Shown: positions 51,588-61,717, counted from the stretch's first letter. The stretch is 64,000 nt of DNA from Mojavia pulchra JT2-VF2 (GCA_019359325.1 JAHHHN010000002.1:124001-188000); one strand, 5' to 3'. The notes: generated by a model not told the origin, from the letters alone. Numbers and translations are program-made.

Positions 51588-51902
51588 TTAGCTTGCAGCG
51601 GCAATTTCATTATCTGTATCATCCTCGTTTAAACCAAACTTATCATATAGTTCGTTAACATTTTGAGGTTCAATTGTTCCCGCTTTTGCACGTTCTAAAG
51701 CAGTTAATAAACGAGCAGAATTTGCAGGTGAGCGAAGCAAATTCAGAGTTTCTAATAAACTATTTAATTCAGTCTCAGCAATTAAGACAACGTTTTTACC
51801 ATCTGCTTGGCTAATAACTACAGCTTCACCTGTCTCTAAAACTTGAGTGCAAAGTTTATCTAGATTTCCATTCGCTTCAGCAGATGTAACTTTTACTGGC
51901 AT
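51588..51902 (-). CDS. Phd/YefM-type antitoxin
   Basis: This is a 104-residue protein. The N-terminal DNA-binding part is typical of Phd/YefM (MPVKVTSAEANGNLDKLCTQ, then EAVVISQADGKNVVLIAETE and LNSLLETLNLLRSPAN). The C-terminal acidic, flexible tail (NELYDKFGLNEDDTDNE) would wrap a toxin. Such antitoxins bind their own promoter and neutralise a YoeB/Txe RNase. On this strand the toxin reading frame lies upstream of the antitoxin (51928-52131) and is damaged, reversing the common antitoxin-first order. The antitoxin itself is intact. Confidence 0.85.
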   Translation of the reverse strand: MPVKVTSAEANGNLDKLCTQVLETGEAVVISQADGKNVVLIAETELNSLLETLNLLRSPANSARLLTALERAKAGTIEPQNVNELYDKFGLNEDDTDNEIAAAS

Positions 51903-51927
51903 GATTATTTAACTCAAGATAGTATTT

Positions 51928-52131
51928 TTATTTGTAGTGATAGCAAGCTTGAAGAAAGTCAACTCGATCATCACTTACTAAATACACAAGCCGATGTTCT
52001 TGATTAATACGACGCGACCAGCACCCAGAATACTCATATTTTAGCGGCTCAGGCTTGCCGATGCCTTCAAATGGCTCTCGGAGAATTTCCTTTACCATTT
52101 TGAGTGTGTATCTTACTAATTCAGCAAGCGC
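51928..52131 (-). pseudogene. 5'-truncated YoeB/Txe-like toxin
   Basis: Translation of the minus strand gives a 56-residue product from ATG 52098: [39 protein letters not shown], ending ACYHYK. This is the C-terminal two thirds of a YoeB/Txe mRNA interferase, keeping the Glu, Arg and His of its catalytic region. The frame stays open 11 codons further upstream, with toxin-like sequence ([10 protein letters not shown]), then hits TAA at 52132-52134. Beyond it lies an STRR tract in place of the first 15-20 residues. It may be dead, or translated as a short form. Confidence 0.75.
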
Positions 52132-52146
52132 TTAAGGTTAGTTACT

Positions 52147-52195
52147 ACCCAATCCCCAATCCCCAGCCCCCAGTCCCCAATCCTTAATCCCCAGT
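52147..52195. repeat. Short tandem repeat tract (CCCCAAT/CCCCAGT units)
   Basis: Heptamers such as CCCCAAT, CCCCAGC and CCCCAGT are repeated where the 5' end of the toxin gene should be and about 80 bp upstream of leuC. Confidence 0.75.
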
Positions 52196-52273
52196 TCAAT
52201 AAACTTATCATCGCAACAGCCTGACAAATTTTGATACTATAAAAACTCTGACTCGTTAAATAACGATTTAAGT

Positions 52274-53677
52274 ATGAGCAAAGGAACCCTGTTCGATAAA
52301 GTTTGGGACTTACACACCGTTGGGACACTTCCATCAGGACTGACGCAACTATTTATCGGGCTTCACCTTATCCATGAAGTCACCAGTCCCCAGGCCTTTG
52401 CTATGTTACGGGAACGAGGTTTAAAAGTACTGTTTCCTCAGCGCACTGTAGCCACGGTAGATCACATTGTACCTACAGAAAATCAAGCACGTCCCTTTGT
52501 CGATACGATGGCAGAGGAAATGATCCAAGCGCTAGAGCAAAACTGTAAAGAAAATAACATAACTTTTTACAATATTGGTTCTGGTAGTCAAGGTATTGTC
52601 CACGTCATCGCACCAGAACTAGGACTTACCCAGCCAGGAATGACCATTGCTTGCGGTGATAGCCACACTTCTAGTCATGGGGCATTTGGGGCGATCGCAT
52701 TTGGTATTGGTACAAGCCAAGTACGTGATGTTCTGGCTTCCCAAACCCTCGCCCTCTCTAAATTAAAAGTCCGCAAAATCGAAGTTAACGGTACTCTCAA
52801 ACCTGGTGTTTACGCCAAAGATGTCATCCTGCATATCATCCGTACACTCGGCGTCAAGGGTGGTGTAGGTTACGCCTATGAGTATGCAGGTACAACCTTT
52901 GAGCAAATGAATATGGAAGAGAGGATGACCGTCTGTAATATGGCGATCGAAGGCGGGGCCCGTTGTGGTTACGTCAATCCCGATCAAGTCACCTACGACT
53001 ACCTCAAGGGTAGAGACTTTGCACCCAAAGGTGCAGACTGGGACAAAGCTGTGGCTTGGTGGGAATCTATTAAGAGTGATGCCAATGCTGAATATGACGA
53101 TGTAGTAGTCTTCGACGCTGCGGAAATTCCTCCCACAGTCACCTGGGGAATCACCCCTGGTCAAGGTATTGGTGTCAACCAATTTATCCCCAAGCCCGAC
53201 GAACTGCCCGAAGAAGACCGATTTGTAGCTGAAGAAGCCTACAACTACATGGATTTATTCCCCGGTCAACCGATCAAAGGCACTAAAGTTGATGTTTGCT
53301 TCATTGGTAGCTGTACCAACGGCAGAATCAGCGATCTGCGCGAAGCAGCCAAAATCGCCCAAGGTCGTCAAGTAGCCGCAGGAGTCAAAGCCTTTGTCGT
53401 CCCAGGTTCCGAAAGAGTCAAAAAAGAAGCAGAAGCCGAAGGATTAGACAAAATCTTTCAAGCAGCCGGATTTGAATGGCGCGAACCCGGATGTTCTATG
53501 TGCCTAGCCATGAACCCAGACAAACTACAAGGAAGACAAATCAGCGCCTCCTCCTCCAACCGCAACTTTAAAGGTCGACAAGGTTCAGCTTCTGGTCGCA
53601 CACTGCTGATGAGTCCTGCAATGGTTGCAACTGCTGCAATTAAAGGCGAAGTTGCAGATGTACGCGAATTGCTGTAA
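52274..53677 (+). CDS. leuC: 3-isopropylmalate dehydratase large subunit
   Basis: LeuC with LeuD isomerises 2-isopropylmalate to 3-isopropylmalate in leucine biosynthesis, using a 4Fe-4S cluster. The 467-residue protein has [32 protein letters not shown] and the cluster cysteines in [12 protein letters not shown] and in [13 protein letters not shown]. Length and order match bacterial LeuC. leuD follows after 92 bp in the same direction. The gap includes a CTTTGTG-rich repeat (53721-53757) common in Nostoc intergenic DNA. No leucine attenuator was found upstream. Confidence 0.97.
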   Translation: MSKGTLFDKVWDLHTVGTLPSGLTQLFIGLHLIHEVTSPQAFAMLRERGLKVLFPQRTVATVDHIVPTENQARPFVDTMAEEMIQALEQNCKENNITFYNIGSGSQGIVHVIAPELGLTQPGMTIACGDSHTSSHGAFGAIAFGIGTSQVRDVLASQTLALSKLKVRKIEVNGTLKPGVYAKDVILHIIRTLGVKGGVGYAYEYAGTTFEQMNMEERMTVCNMAIEGGARCGYVNPDQVTYDYLKGRDFAPKGADWDKAVAWWESIKSDANAEYDDVVVFDAAEIPPTVTWGITPGQGIGVNQFIPKPDELPEEDRFVAEEAYNYMDLFPGQPIKGTKVDVCFIGSCTNGRISDLREAAKIAQGRQVAAGVKAFVVPGSERVKKEAEAEGLDKIFQAAGFEWREPGCSMCLAMNPDKLQGRQISASSSNRNFKGRQGSASGRTLLMSPAMVATAAIKGEVADVRELL

Positions 53678-53769
53678 CCCCTAACAGGCTAACCTCAAGC
53701 CAAAACTCTTTTAAACTCTTATTTCTTTGTGTTCTTTGTGTCCTTCGTGGTTAGTTTTTTACTAAATTT

Positions 53770-54378
53770 ATGGTGAGTGAAGTTAAAGCAGTATCCGGGC
53801 GCGGCGTACCCTTAGTAGGCAATGATATAGACACCGATCGCATCATTCCCGCCCGTTACTTAAAAGCCGTTACCTTTGATGGGTTAGGCGAAGGCGTGTT
53901 TATTGACGATCGCCAAGCACTCAAAGGTGAACATCCTTTCGATCAACCACAATACCAAGGGGCGAAAATCTTAATAGTTAACCGCAACTTTGGCTGTGGT
54001 TCATCACGAGAACACGCACCCCAAGCACTTGCTAAATGGGGAATTCAAGCTTTAATTGGTGAAAGCTTCGCGGAAATCTTTTTCGGTAACTGCGTTGCAA
54101 TGGGCATACCTTGCGTTACCGCTGATAGTACCACCATTAAAAACCTGCAAGAATTAGTGACAGCTAATTCGCAAGTATCCGTCACGGTAAATCTAGAAAC
54201 CTTGCAAGTACAAATCGAAGATTACACAACCCCAGTTTCTATCGGCGAAGGCACTAGAAGCACCTTCATTTCTGGAACTTGGGACGCTTGCGGTCAGTTA
54301 GTTGCCAACGCTGACCAAATTCGGGCAACTGCGGCAAAACTACCTTATGTGAGTTGGGGTAAATTAGTTGCAAGTTAA
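53770..54378 (+). CDS. leuD: 3-isopropylmalate dehydratase small subunit
   Basis: LeuD is the swivelling small subunit that completes the active site of LeuC. The 202-residue protein contains [16 protein letters not shown] near the N-terminus and the substrate-binding [16 protein letters not shown]. Near the end is [10 protein letters not shown]. Length is standard and no motif is missing. It is followed by a clear hairpin terminator at 54482, so leuC-leuD form a two-gene unit. Confidence 0.96.
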   Translation: MVSEVKAVSGRGVPLVGNDIDTDRIIPARYLKAVTFDGLGEGVFIDDRQALKGEHPFDQPQYQGAKILIVNRNFGCGSSREHAPQALAKWGIQALIGESFAEIFFGNCVAMGIPCVTADSTTIKNLQELVTANSQVSVTVNLETLQVQIEDYTTPVSIGEGTRSTFISGTWDACGQLVANADQIRATAAKLPYVSWGKLVAS

Positions 54379-54906
54379 AATTCTTCCACTTTCTGGATCA
54401 GCCAGCGAATCCTCATTTTAATACTGTGCTGCCATTGCTGAAATACTAAATATCAGCTGCAACTTGCAACAATCACAAATTACTCTAGCCTGCAAGCTAG
54501 AGTTTTTTTGCGAAATTATTTAAGGTTAATCTAATATTTATAAATAAAAACTTTTATTTTATTAAAATCAACATTTTTTTGTCAATATAATTTATACTGA
54601 AAGTAAGATCTACTTGTCAGTTTATATTTCATGTAAGTTTTATTCAAGAAAGCAAATTTAAATGGAGATAAAATCTGACAAGAGTTTGCAGCCAACGGTA
54701 TATAACTATATGCTTTAGGCAATTGATGCGCCGCAGAAATTATTGCTCTTGCTGCTCAAATACATTACTCTGTCACAAATGAACGCTGTAGTAGTGCTTG
54801 CTTAGGAAGTCCAAACTAGGCACGCGGCTGAGTTAAAACTTACAATCAGATGAATACCTAGACTTTTGGACATTCTATTTTTTCCTAATTCAATAGGAGT
54901 TTTTTT
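54379..54906. other. Intergenic region, 528 bp
   Basis: It contains the leuCD terminator (54482-54509) and then AT-rich DNA with no credible frame before the DUF3134 gene. An RNA gene cannot be excluded at 54700-54890, but nothing specific was recognised. Confidence 0.45.
54482..54509 (+). terminator. Rho-independent terminator of leuC-leuD
   Basis: A perfect 8-bp stem, ACTCTAGC (54482-54489) with GCTAGAGT (54496-54503), has a 6-nt loop and is followed by a run of seven T. Confidence 0.9.
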
Positions 54907-55140
54907 ATGAATAACGGCCCTTTACGTGAAGAACCTCGTAACCAACGAGCCACTGTAATTCGTTCAAGTAATGAGTTTGTTCTTATAGAATGGCTAAAGT
55001 CAAATGGTCGCTTAATACAGCGTGAAAATGTAGATGCTGAGTTTCTAACTGAAGTAGAAGAAATCTCAGAGATGATAGATTTGGATGATCTTCCTTACGA
55101 TCATGATGATGACGATAGCGATATAGATTTAGAGGACTAG
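54907..55140 (+). CDS. DUF3134 domain small acidic protein
   Basis: This is a 77-residue protein of the cyanobacterium-specific DUF3134 family, recognised by the N-terminal PLREEPRNQRATVI and the following LIEWLKSNGRLI. The C-terminus is strongly acidic (YDHDDDDSDIDLED). The start is well supported: AGGAG lies 8 bp before the ATG. The family has no known function. It is monocistronic, and a hairpin lies 110 bp downstream. Confidence 0.8.
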   Translation: MNNGPLREEPRNQRATVIRSSNEFVLIEWLKSNGRLIQRENVDAEFLTEVEEISEMIDLDDLPYDHDDDDSDIDLED

Positions 55141-55249
55141 TACTTCACCATATTGATTTTGGGTAATATTAGACAGCGCTTGTTGTTAGCGATTGGCGTC
55201 TTTTGTCGGAGACGCTACGCGGTAAGAGCAGCCATGTCCGCAGATCTTT

Positions 55250-55274
55250 ACGCCAGTGCCGTAGGCACTGGCGT
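55250..55274. terminator. Bidirectional terminator-like hairpin
   Basis: A perfect 11-bp stem, ACGCCAGTGCC (55250-55260) with GGCACTGGCGT (55264-55274), has a 3-nt loop. It sits between convergent genes. It is followed by TATTT on the plus side and preceded by AGATCTTT. It could also be part of a dispersed repeat. Confidence 0.6.
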
Positions 55275-55313
55275 TATTTCCACTACGCTGTGCTAGCAGT
55301 AAATAAGCAAAAT

Positions 55314-56708
55314 TTACTTGCCAATCAACTGTTCCAAAGCAATTTGTAAGTCCTGCGTCAACTCGCTAGCAGCTTGTCTGGATGCTTTGCGATCGGCTTG
55401 AGAATTTGCCCAACGTTCAGTTACTGAAATTGGTTCGCCTATCGTGATATGTGCCTCTCGCCAACCTAATCGGGGACGTGGAGGCATTTTTGCATCACTA
55501 ATCCGAGAAAGCATATCAAAGATGATTAACAAGGTTTCAGCAAATCGTTCAGCAGTCGGCTGTTCCTGAATATAGGTAGCAGTAACTGCAACAAAACTTT
55601 CCACTAATCGCATGTGTCGCATCCGCAAATCAGCTTCTTCTGCAATCCAGTCTCCCAATCCGCGTTTTAGGGGTGATAAAGCATCAATCTCTGGCACATC
55701 TTCGCGGTAAATGTAACTCCAGCCAGCCTCTTCCAAACGACGACAGCGATCAATAAAATTGCCCTGCGACTGGAGACCAAAATATTGTTCCGCTACTTGT
55801 AAAGCGGTATCTAGCAGGCGATGAAGCTGGGGAATTATCTCTTGATTAGGGATATCTGGAAGATTTTGATGATAGAAACGGCGATAAAACTCTTCCATCT
55901 CAGAAATGATATGTTCAGCCAATCGGCAGAGGCGTTGATACAAAATCTCTTGTCGCCTATCAATGTCCAAATTCTCAACTGGTTCCACTGGTAAGCCACT
56001 ATCGGCTTCCAACTTACTCAACAACTGCTCAAGTTTTGACCAAGGTGGGTTGACGTAGCGATACTGAATAGCGACTGGCACAATGAAAACAGTTTCAGAA
56101 CGGTTAGCTTTTACCAAATCTTCCACACACCAGAAGCCCAGTTGGGAAACACCGGGTTCCAAGGGGCTAACAACACCACTATGACCATTAGTACCTCCTT
56201 CAGGTGCAACTGCGATCGGTATATTGCTATTGGCAAACAACTCCCGTGCTGTTTGGATAGCTTGCCTATCTAACCGCTTACCCCGACGAACTGGTACACC
56301 TCCTACCTGAGAGAAAAACCAACCAAGCCATTTCCCAGCCCATAAAGTCATCCCCCGGTCATAGAGAAAGTGAGAATGAGTCCGGTATTGCAACTTTATC
56401 CCTTGCTGACGCGCCACCTTTGGAACTATGCGGGAAACTAGATAAAACATACAGAGGGGATCATCTACCTCTGGATGCCGAAATGCTAATAAAAAGCGAA
56501 TTTTGCCAGCTTGGAATTGTTGATAAAGCTCGGCTAATATCTCAGCATTTTTCGCTTCAATACGAACAATACCAGCTGGTAACCAAGGTCGAGTCCGAAA
56601 CCTCAAAAAGAACGGCAGCAACCACCTAGCAATCTGGAGTACGATTGGGTTAAAGCTTGGCGGAATAAATTTTAGTGGTGGTTGAATTGATTGAATCGAT
56701 TTAGGCAA
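55314..56708 (-). CDS. 1-acylglycerol-3-phosphate acyltransferase-like protein (PlsC family)
   Basis: This 464-residue protein has the PlsC-type HX4D motif at His78-Asp83 (FRHPEVDDP). The second conserved block is GGVPVRRGKR and the third is VAPEGGTNGHSG, in place of the usual FPEGT. A hydrophobic stretch at about 24-36 (LQIARWLLPFFLRF) should hold it to the membrane. The C-terminal 200 residues are helical and go beyond the roughly 250-residue core of ordinary PlsC. This fits a longer cyanobacterial acyltransferase group whose substrate is not established. It is convergent with DUF3134 and co-oriented with the LuxR gene upstream. Confidence 0.8.
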   Translation of the reverse strand: MPKSIQSIQPPLKFIPPSFNPIVLQIARWLLPFFLRFRTRPWLPAGIVRIEAKNAEILAELYQQFQAGKIRFLLAFRHPEVDDPLCMFYLVSRIVPKVARQQGIKLQYRTHSHFLYDRGMTLWAGKWLGWFFSQVGGVPVRRGKRLDRQAIQTARELFANSNIPIAVAPEGGTNGHSGVVSPLEPGVSQLGFWCVEDLVKANRSETVFIVPVAIQYRYVNPPWSKLEQLLSKLEADSGLPVEPVENLDIDRRQEILYQRLCRLAEHIISEMEEFYRRFYHQNLPDIPNQEIIPQLHRLLDTALQVAEQYFGLQSQGNFIDRCRRLEEAGWSYIYREDVPEIDALSPLKRGLGDWIAEEADLRMRHMRLVESFVAVTATYIQEQPTAERFAETLLIIFDMLSRISDAKMPPRPRLGWREAHITIGEPISVTERWANSQADRKASRQAASELTQDLQIALEQLIGK

Positions 56709-56812
56709 GTTGCTCTCCAGATTTTGTCTTTAAGAATCGCCTATTTGATTTTGACACTTTTAAAAGTAAGCGATCGCAGCCTCGGAAGTTATCGGTAGGA
56801 TTCAGCGTTAAG

Positions 56813-57550
56813 TTAGATTACTTTGTCGTTGCGTGAACACAAACTTGTACTTGCGAAAAGTTGTGCAATCATCTGAGTACGAGACGAAACCTCAAGTTTA
56901 CGAAACATTCGCTTTAAGGCTTGCTTAACAGAATTCTCTGTAATCCAGAGTTCAGCGCCAATTTCTGCGTTTGTTTGTCCCTTGGCAACCAGTTCAGCAA
57001 TTTGCATCTCACGAGTTGTGAGGCGATTAATCGTTAAGGATTGGCGTTGAGATCGCACCGTTGCTACCCAAGTTGATACGTGCAAACAAAGCGCACTCAA
57101 ATCCATTAAATTTTGCGTGTTAAATGCTGGCATTCCTTGCTCACGGGTAAAGCCCACCCCACCTACTAACTGACCACTGCTAACAAGTGGCCCTGCCATA
57201 ACATGCCAGTGATCAATACGAGGACAAATCAGCCTCCATACCTTGGGCGATACCACCAATTCTTCATGGACAGGTGCATGTCGTTCCACTACATAGCGCA
57301 AAACTGGGTTGTGTTCAGTGGATAGGGCTAATTGGAATGCTTTTTGAAAGTTGCTGTTAGCTATAGGAAATTGATCGTAAAAAAACAAACCCCACCGTTT
57401 GGCAGCAAAGTACTTACCGAATTCTGCCAACACTTGCGATCGCAATTCCTGTTCATCTTTGGCTTGTGGGATTGCCAGAAATAGAGCTTGTAAATTCGCC
57501 ATGATTGCAAATTGTACTCGTTCGAGGACTAGGCGCAGAGAGGCAACCAT
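56813..57550 (-). CDS. LuxR-family transcriptional regulator with GAF-like sensor domain
   Basis: I start it at ATG 57550 (245 residues, MVASLRLVLERVQF). The frame is open to 57646, but that longer form would overlap the divergent rhodanese gene. Residues about 20-170 look like a GAF sensor domain (FAAKRWGLFFYDQFP, VMAGPLVSSGQLVGGVGFTR). The C-terminal LuxR-type helix-turn-helix is TTREMQIAELVAKGQTN, then EIGAELWITENSVKQAL and KRMFRKLEV. The normal HTH spacing is kept. The 39-bp divergent spacer to the sulfurtransferase gene suggests it controls that gene and itself. The ligand is unknown; a reactive or sulfur species would fit the neighbour but is a guess. Confidence 0.85.
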   Translation of the reverse strand: MVASLRLVLERVQFAIMANLQALFLAIPQAKDEQELRSQVLAEFGKYFAAKRWGLFFYDQFPIANSNFQKAFQLALSTEHNPVLRYVVERHAPVHEELVVSPKVWRLICPRIDHWHVMAGPLVSSGQLVGGVGFTREQGMPAFNTQNLMDLSALCLHVSTWVATVRSQRQSLTINRLTTREMQIAELVAKGQTNAEIGAELWITENSVKQALKRMFRKLEVSSRTQMIAQLFASTSLCSRNDKVI

Positions 57551-57589
57551 CCTAATCTTAGCTTTAGCGCGGAAAGCAGGAGAAAACCT

Positions 57590-58426
57590 ATGTCTCAGTA
57601 TGCTCACCCTGAAGTTTTGGTAGATACACAATGGCTCTCGGAACACTTAAACGATCCGAATGTTCGTATAGTAGAAGTCGATACAAGTCCACACCCATAT
57701 AAAGAAGCTCACATTCCCGGTGCAGTTTTCTGGAACATCTTTACTGATTTGCTACTTCCTGATTTGCAAATCAATTTTGATCCAGTCGCAATGGAAAAAC
57801 TACTTTCTCGTTCTGGCATTACTAATGAGACAACTGTAGTTGCTTACGGTAGCTACCCTGGTACTGGAGCTTGGATTTTCTGGTTGTTGAAAGTGTTGGG
57901 ACATAGCGACGTGCGTGTCCTCAACGGTGGACATCAAAAATGGATGGCGGAAGATCGTCAAGTAGCAACAGAGTTATCAAATTTTCAGCCAACTCAGTAT
58001 CGTATGAAGGCTCTAGATGCTAGCTTAAGGGTATTTCAGGAAGAAGTTCAGGCATCTATAGGTAAACCAAATTGCGTACTATTGGATGTTCGTACACCTG
58101 AAGAGTACCGTGGTGAACTGTTTCTGAATAAGCCACCAGAAGGAATTGAACGCGCTGGGCATATTCCAGGCGCAGTGCATCTAGAGCATCTGCTGACCCT
58201 GAATGAAGATGGAACCTTCAAGTCGTTTGAAGAATTACAGGCACTCTACAGCAGCCAAGGGATCACAGCTGACAAGGAAATCATCCCTTACTGTGCAATT
58301 GGTGGGCGATCGGGATATACATGGTTTATCTTGAAGTATTTACTTGGCTACCCAAACGTCCGAAATTATGATGGTTCGTGGAATGAATGGAGCCGAACTG
58401 CTAATGTGGCGATCGAGAGATCATAA
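57590..58426 (+). CDS. Thiosulfate/3-mercaptopyruvate sulfurtransferase (two rhodanese domains)
   Basis: The 278-residue protein has two rhodanese domains. The first (about 8-125) is inactive, with YGSYPGTGAWIFWLL at the loop position. The second (about 160-275) has the active-site Cys235 in YCAIGGRSGYTW. CH2 motifs are present (LLDVRTPEEYRG, GHIPGAVHLE). The enzyme transfers sulfane sulfur from thiosulfate or mercaptopyruvate to cyanide or thiols; the CAIGGRS loop is close to the CRIGERS type of SseA-like enzymes. AGGAG sits 7 bp before the ATG at 57590. It is divergent from the LuxR-GAF gene. Confidence 0.9.
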   Translation: MSQYAHPEVLVDTQWLSEHLNDPNVRIVEVDTSPHPYKEAHIPGAVFWNIFTDLLLPDLQINFDPVAMEKLLSRSGITNETTVVAYGSYPGTGAWIFWLLKVLGHSDVRVLNGGHQKWMAEDRQVATELSNFQPTQYRMKALDASLRVFQEEVQASIGKPNCVLLDVRTPEEYRGELFLNKPPEGIERAGHIPGAVHLEHLLTLNEDGTFKSFEELQALYSSQGITADKEIIPYCAIGGRSGYTWFILKYLLGYPNVRNYDGSWNEWSRTANVAIERS

Positions 58427-59211
<785 letters not shown>

Positions 59212-59230
59212 TATAAAAGCTACCTTTGAG

Positions 59231-59878
59231 ATGAAAAACTTACTACGCCAAATTGCTGGTTTAATTGTCGCGCAAGAGCCGGCACAATATATTCTTCTAG
59301 ACTCAGTTCCTGCTGCTGGTGAAATTGCCTTTATGCTTGGCGGTGAGTGGGATGGCTGTAATGGTGTAGTAATGCCTAAAGTTGACGAGGTAGCTGTTAA
59401 CACTGCTGTCAAACTACTGGAAACGGCATGGTGTTATCAAGGTGCTTCTGTTGCTGTTCTAAATCAATTAAAAACTGATGAATTTTTGCGTCGTTATGCA
59501 CTAGGAGAAAGAAATTTTATCAATGCTAATTTAAGGTGTGCAGAGCTTTCTTTCCTTTCCTTGAGTGCAATTAATTTAAGCCGATCTAAATTAAGTTTAG
59601 CTAACCTTAGCGGGAGTAACTTAACTAAGGCAGACTTAACGGCGGCAGACATTCAAGATGCAAATTTGGCTGATACCAACTTAAGTCAATCACGATTGTT
59701 TAGGGCTAATTTGTCTAGGGCAAATCTGTTGCGAGCCAACCTAAAAGGGGCAGACTTAAGTCACGTTTGCTTGTGTGATGCCAATTTAAGCCAAGCAGAT
59801 TTAAGAGGTGCAAATCTCTCACAGGCAGACTTGTCTGGGGCTGATTTGACTGGGGCATTTTTTGACGACACACTTTGA
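59231..59878 (+). CDS. Pentapeptide-repeat protein
   Basis: I choose the ATG at 59231 (215 residues, MKNLLRQIAGLIVAQEP). An earlier in-frame ATG at 59114 would overlap the zinc-ribbon gene by 98 bp and read a different kind of sequence. Residues 1-95 are a mixed alpha/beta N-terminal region. Residues about 95-210 are A(N/D)LxX pentapeptides (ANLSGSNLTKADLTAADI, ANLSQADLRGANLSQADL), enough for about five or six coils of a right-handed quadrilateral beta-helix. There are no membrane segments. Such proteins are numerous in cyanobacteria and mostly of unknown function. Confidence 0.85.
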   Translation: MKNLLRQIAGLIVAQEPAQYILLDSVPAAGEIAFMLGGEWDGCNGVVMPKVDEVAVNTAVKLLETAWCYQGASVAVLNQLKTDEFLRRYALGERNFINANLRCAELSFLSLSAINLSRSKLSLANLSGSNLTKADLTAADIQDANLADTNLSQSRLFRANLSRANLLRANLKGADLSHVCLCDANLSQADLRGANLSQADLSGADLTGAFFDDTL

Positions 59879-59962
59879 ATGCGACTTAAACAAGATTTAC
59901 ATTGCTTTGTTGGGTTGCGCTTCGCTTTACCTATTTTTAAAGTTTGAAAACACGCCTTGTAC

Positions 59963-60071
59963 CAATACGGTTCAGTTAAGCATTTTTTCTCTTTGTGCTC
60001 TTTGCGCCCTTTGCGGTTCGTTAAAAAAATTGAGTTCAACAAACAGTTATAGTCTTAAATGAACTGTATTG
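59963..60071. mobile_element. MITE with 18-bp inverted ends and 10-bp target duplication
   Basis: CAATACGGTTCAGTTAAG (59963-59980) and CTTAAATGAACTGTATTG (60054-60071) pair at 16 of 18 positions. CGCCTTGTAC flanks both ends directly (59953-59962 and 60072-60081). The 73-bp interior is non-coding and includes CTTTGTG/CTTTGCG repeats. The 10-bp duplication would suit mobilisation by an IS4-like transposase, but that is inferred. Confidence 0.8.
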
Positions 60072-60141
60072 CGCCTTGTACCGCTGCGCGAAATTCAAAA
60101 TTCGTCTTGCGGTACTAGTATTCTAGACGGCAAGTCAATTT

Positions 60142-61215
60142 TTAAGGATAAGTGTAGCCATTTATCTGAACCCCACCATACGGCCCTGGTGTTGGGCGAG
60201 GAAGTGAGGGTTTAGACTGCGGTAGTTGAGTTGGTTGCTGTTGCCAATAATTGCCATATTCTGCCGGGGTTGTGGGGGTGAGAACACCTTGGCTTGGAGT
60301 TTGTAAAGAGTAGGGCGTAATATTAGTGGTTGCGGCAGATGTAACGGGCGGTGTTACTGGAGCTGCTTGTATCCCTGTAGGTAATGCCTGACTGTTATTG
60401 AAGTTAGTGTAGGAATTTTGCGGTAGTCCAGTATTAGGCGGCAAAGTCTGACTGGATAATCCGTTGTTGGGTGGCGTTGGTGTTGCTGTGCCGTAGGAAG
60501 CAGACCCCATAATATTTGTTGGGCTGGAAGTCGCATTATTCAAGCCAGAAAAATTTGGGTATGGGGATTGATTGAGAGCAGCTTGCAAGGGGCTGATGGT
60601 GGCAGGATTTTGACTATTGCCGATTTGATTAGCTAATCCTACCCCTTGCGTAAATGAGGTGGTTGCAGTTGCTGTTGGTTCTGAGAATGCAGTCAAAGAT
60701 TTAGTGTCTAACAAATACCCGTTAATATAACCCGACCCCATTTGCAATAAATTATTTGCTTGTAAAACAAATAGATTATTCTCTTTTGGTGTGGATGTAG
60801 TATTAACTATCCCTAAGCCTAAATTTGATTTGGTATCATTGCCAGAAGACTGTTGTTTACTAAGGACATCCTGGAATAAGCTTTGACTTTTGTTAGCTTG
60901 TGAGTTTTCCTCAGGGATACTTAAACTTGCTGCCAGGGCTGCTTGCTCAAATTCCTTAATCAGGATGGGTAAGTTATCAATGTCCGCAGCAATGGCTCGG
61001 TCTTCGACTGAAAGAGAAGATTCAGCTACATTGGGCGAAGCGACTTCGTGGTTCTGCTTGTGAGTAAAGATCTTTGGATTTGACCAATATTGCCAAATTC
61101 CCAGCCCAAACACAGATAAAAAAATTGCTGTACCCCAAAAGCCTGGTCGCCCTAAATTCCATAACCTGGCTTTGAGATAACGTAAGTAGGCAGGAGGATA
61201 ATGGCGATTTGGCAT
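60142..61215 (-). CDS. Hypothetical single-pass membrane protein, Pro/Ser/Thr/Asn-rich
   Basis: This is a 357-residue protein. The basic N-terminus (YPPAYLRYLKARLW) is followed by one membrane segment at about 26-42 (FWGTAIFLSVFGLGIWQYW). The remaining 310 residues are low-complexity, rich in Pro, Ser, Thr, Asn and Gln, and probably disordered and outside the membrane. The C-terminal end GPYGGVQINGYTYP is the most ordered-looking part. It is not recognised beyond similar anonymous cyanobacterial proteins. It stands alone, with non-coding DNA on both sides. Its role is unknown; an envelope or septum location is inference from the topology. Confidence 0.65.
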   Translation of the reverse strand: MPNRHYPPAYLRYLKARLWNLGRPGFWGTAIFLSVFGLGIWQYWSNPKIFTHKQNHEVASPNVAESSLSVEDRAIAADIDNLPILIKEFEQAALAASLSIPEENSQANKSQSLFQDVLSKQQSSGNDTKSNLGLGIVNTTSTPKENNLFVLQANNLLQMGSGYINGYLLDTKSLTAFSEPTATATTSFTQGVGLANQIGNSQNPATISPLQAALNQSPYPNFSGLNNATSSPTNIMGSASYGTATPTPPNNGLSSQTLPPNTGLPQNSYTNFNNSQALPTGIQAAPVTPPVTSAATTNITPYSLQTPSQGVLTPTTPAEYGNYWQQQPTQLPQSKPSLPRPTPGPYGGVQINGYTYP

Positions 61216-61717
61216 AGGTTGGGTGTGGGAAATTTATTACATAACTGGCAAAAATTTGCAGAAGTTGAGGGCAATGGCTGACTTTGCCAGAACTTCCGAC
61301 TTTAGACAAGATTTCAAAAATTTTAATGTTGATTTCATACTAACTTCTCAATCTTGATGAGTCATTAGCAATAAATATTTATTCGTTAAATATTTACTTT
61401 TTACTTGTTTGGGTTCTTTGGTAAGGCTTTCCCAGCCTAGCAAGATAGCAATTTTTGAGCGACGGTCACTTTGGATATCATCAGGAGTTGAAAGCTGGTC
61501 TAAGTTTATTGTTGTAGCTGGCTAAAACAGTGCTGAGTTAAAAGTGCTGAATGCTGAGTAATTCTCATAACTCAATACTCAGCAACGCCACTTGCTACAA
61601 CGGGGGAAACCTTACCAAGAGCGCTAGTTCACAGCAACGCAGTGGCTCCTCAGGACTCATTACTTAGCACTACTGTGTGCGCTGCACGCCAGTACTATTT
61701 ACCAGGAGACTACAGCA
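61216..61717. other. Intergenic region, 502 bp, with dispersed repeats
   Basis: Heptamer tracts (GCTGAGT/ACTCAGC types, about 61530-61586) are followed by TTGCTACAACGGGGGAAACC and a GCAACGCAGTGGCTCC segment. This is the repeat also nested in 51268-51385. The region carries the divergent promoters for the 357-residue membrane protein and CBS-CP12. No gene is seen. Confidence 0.5.
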
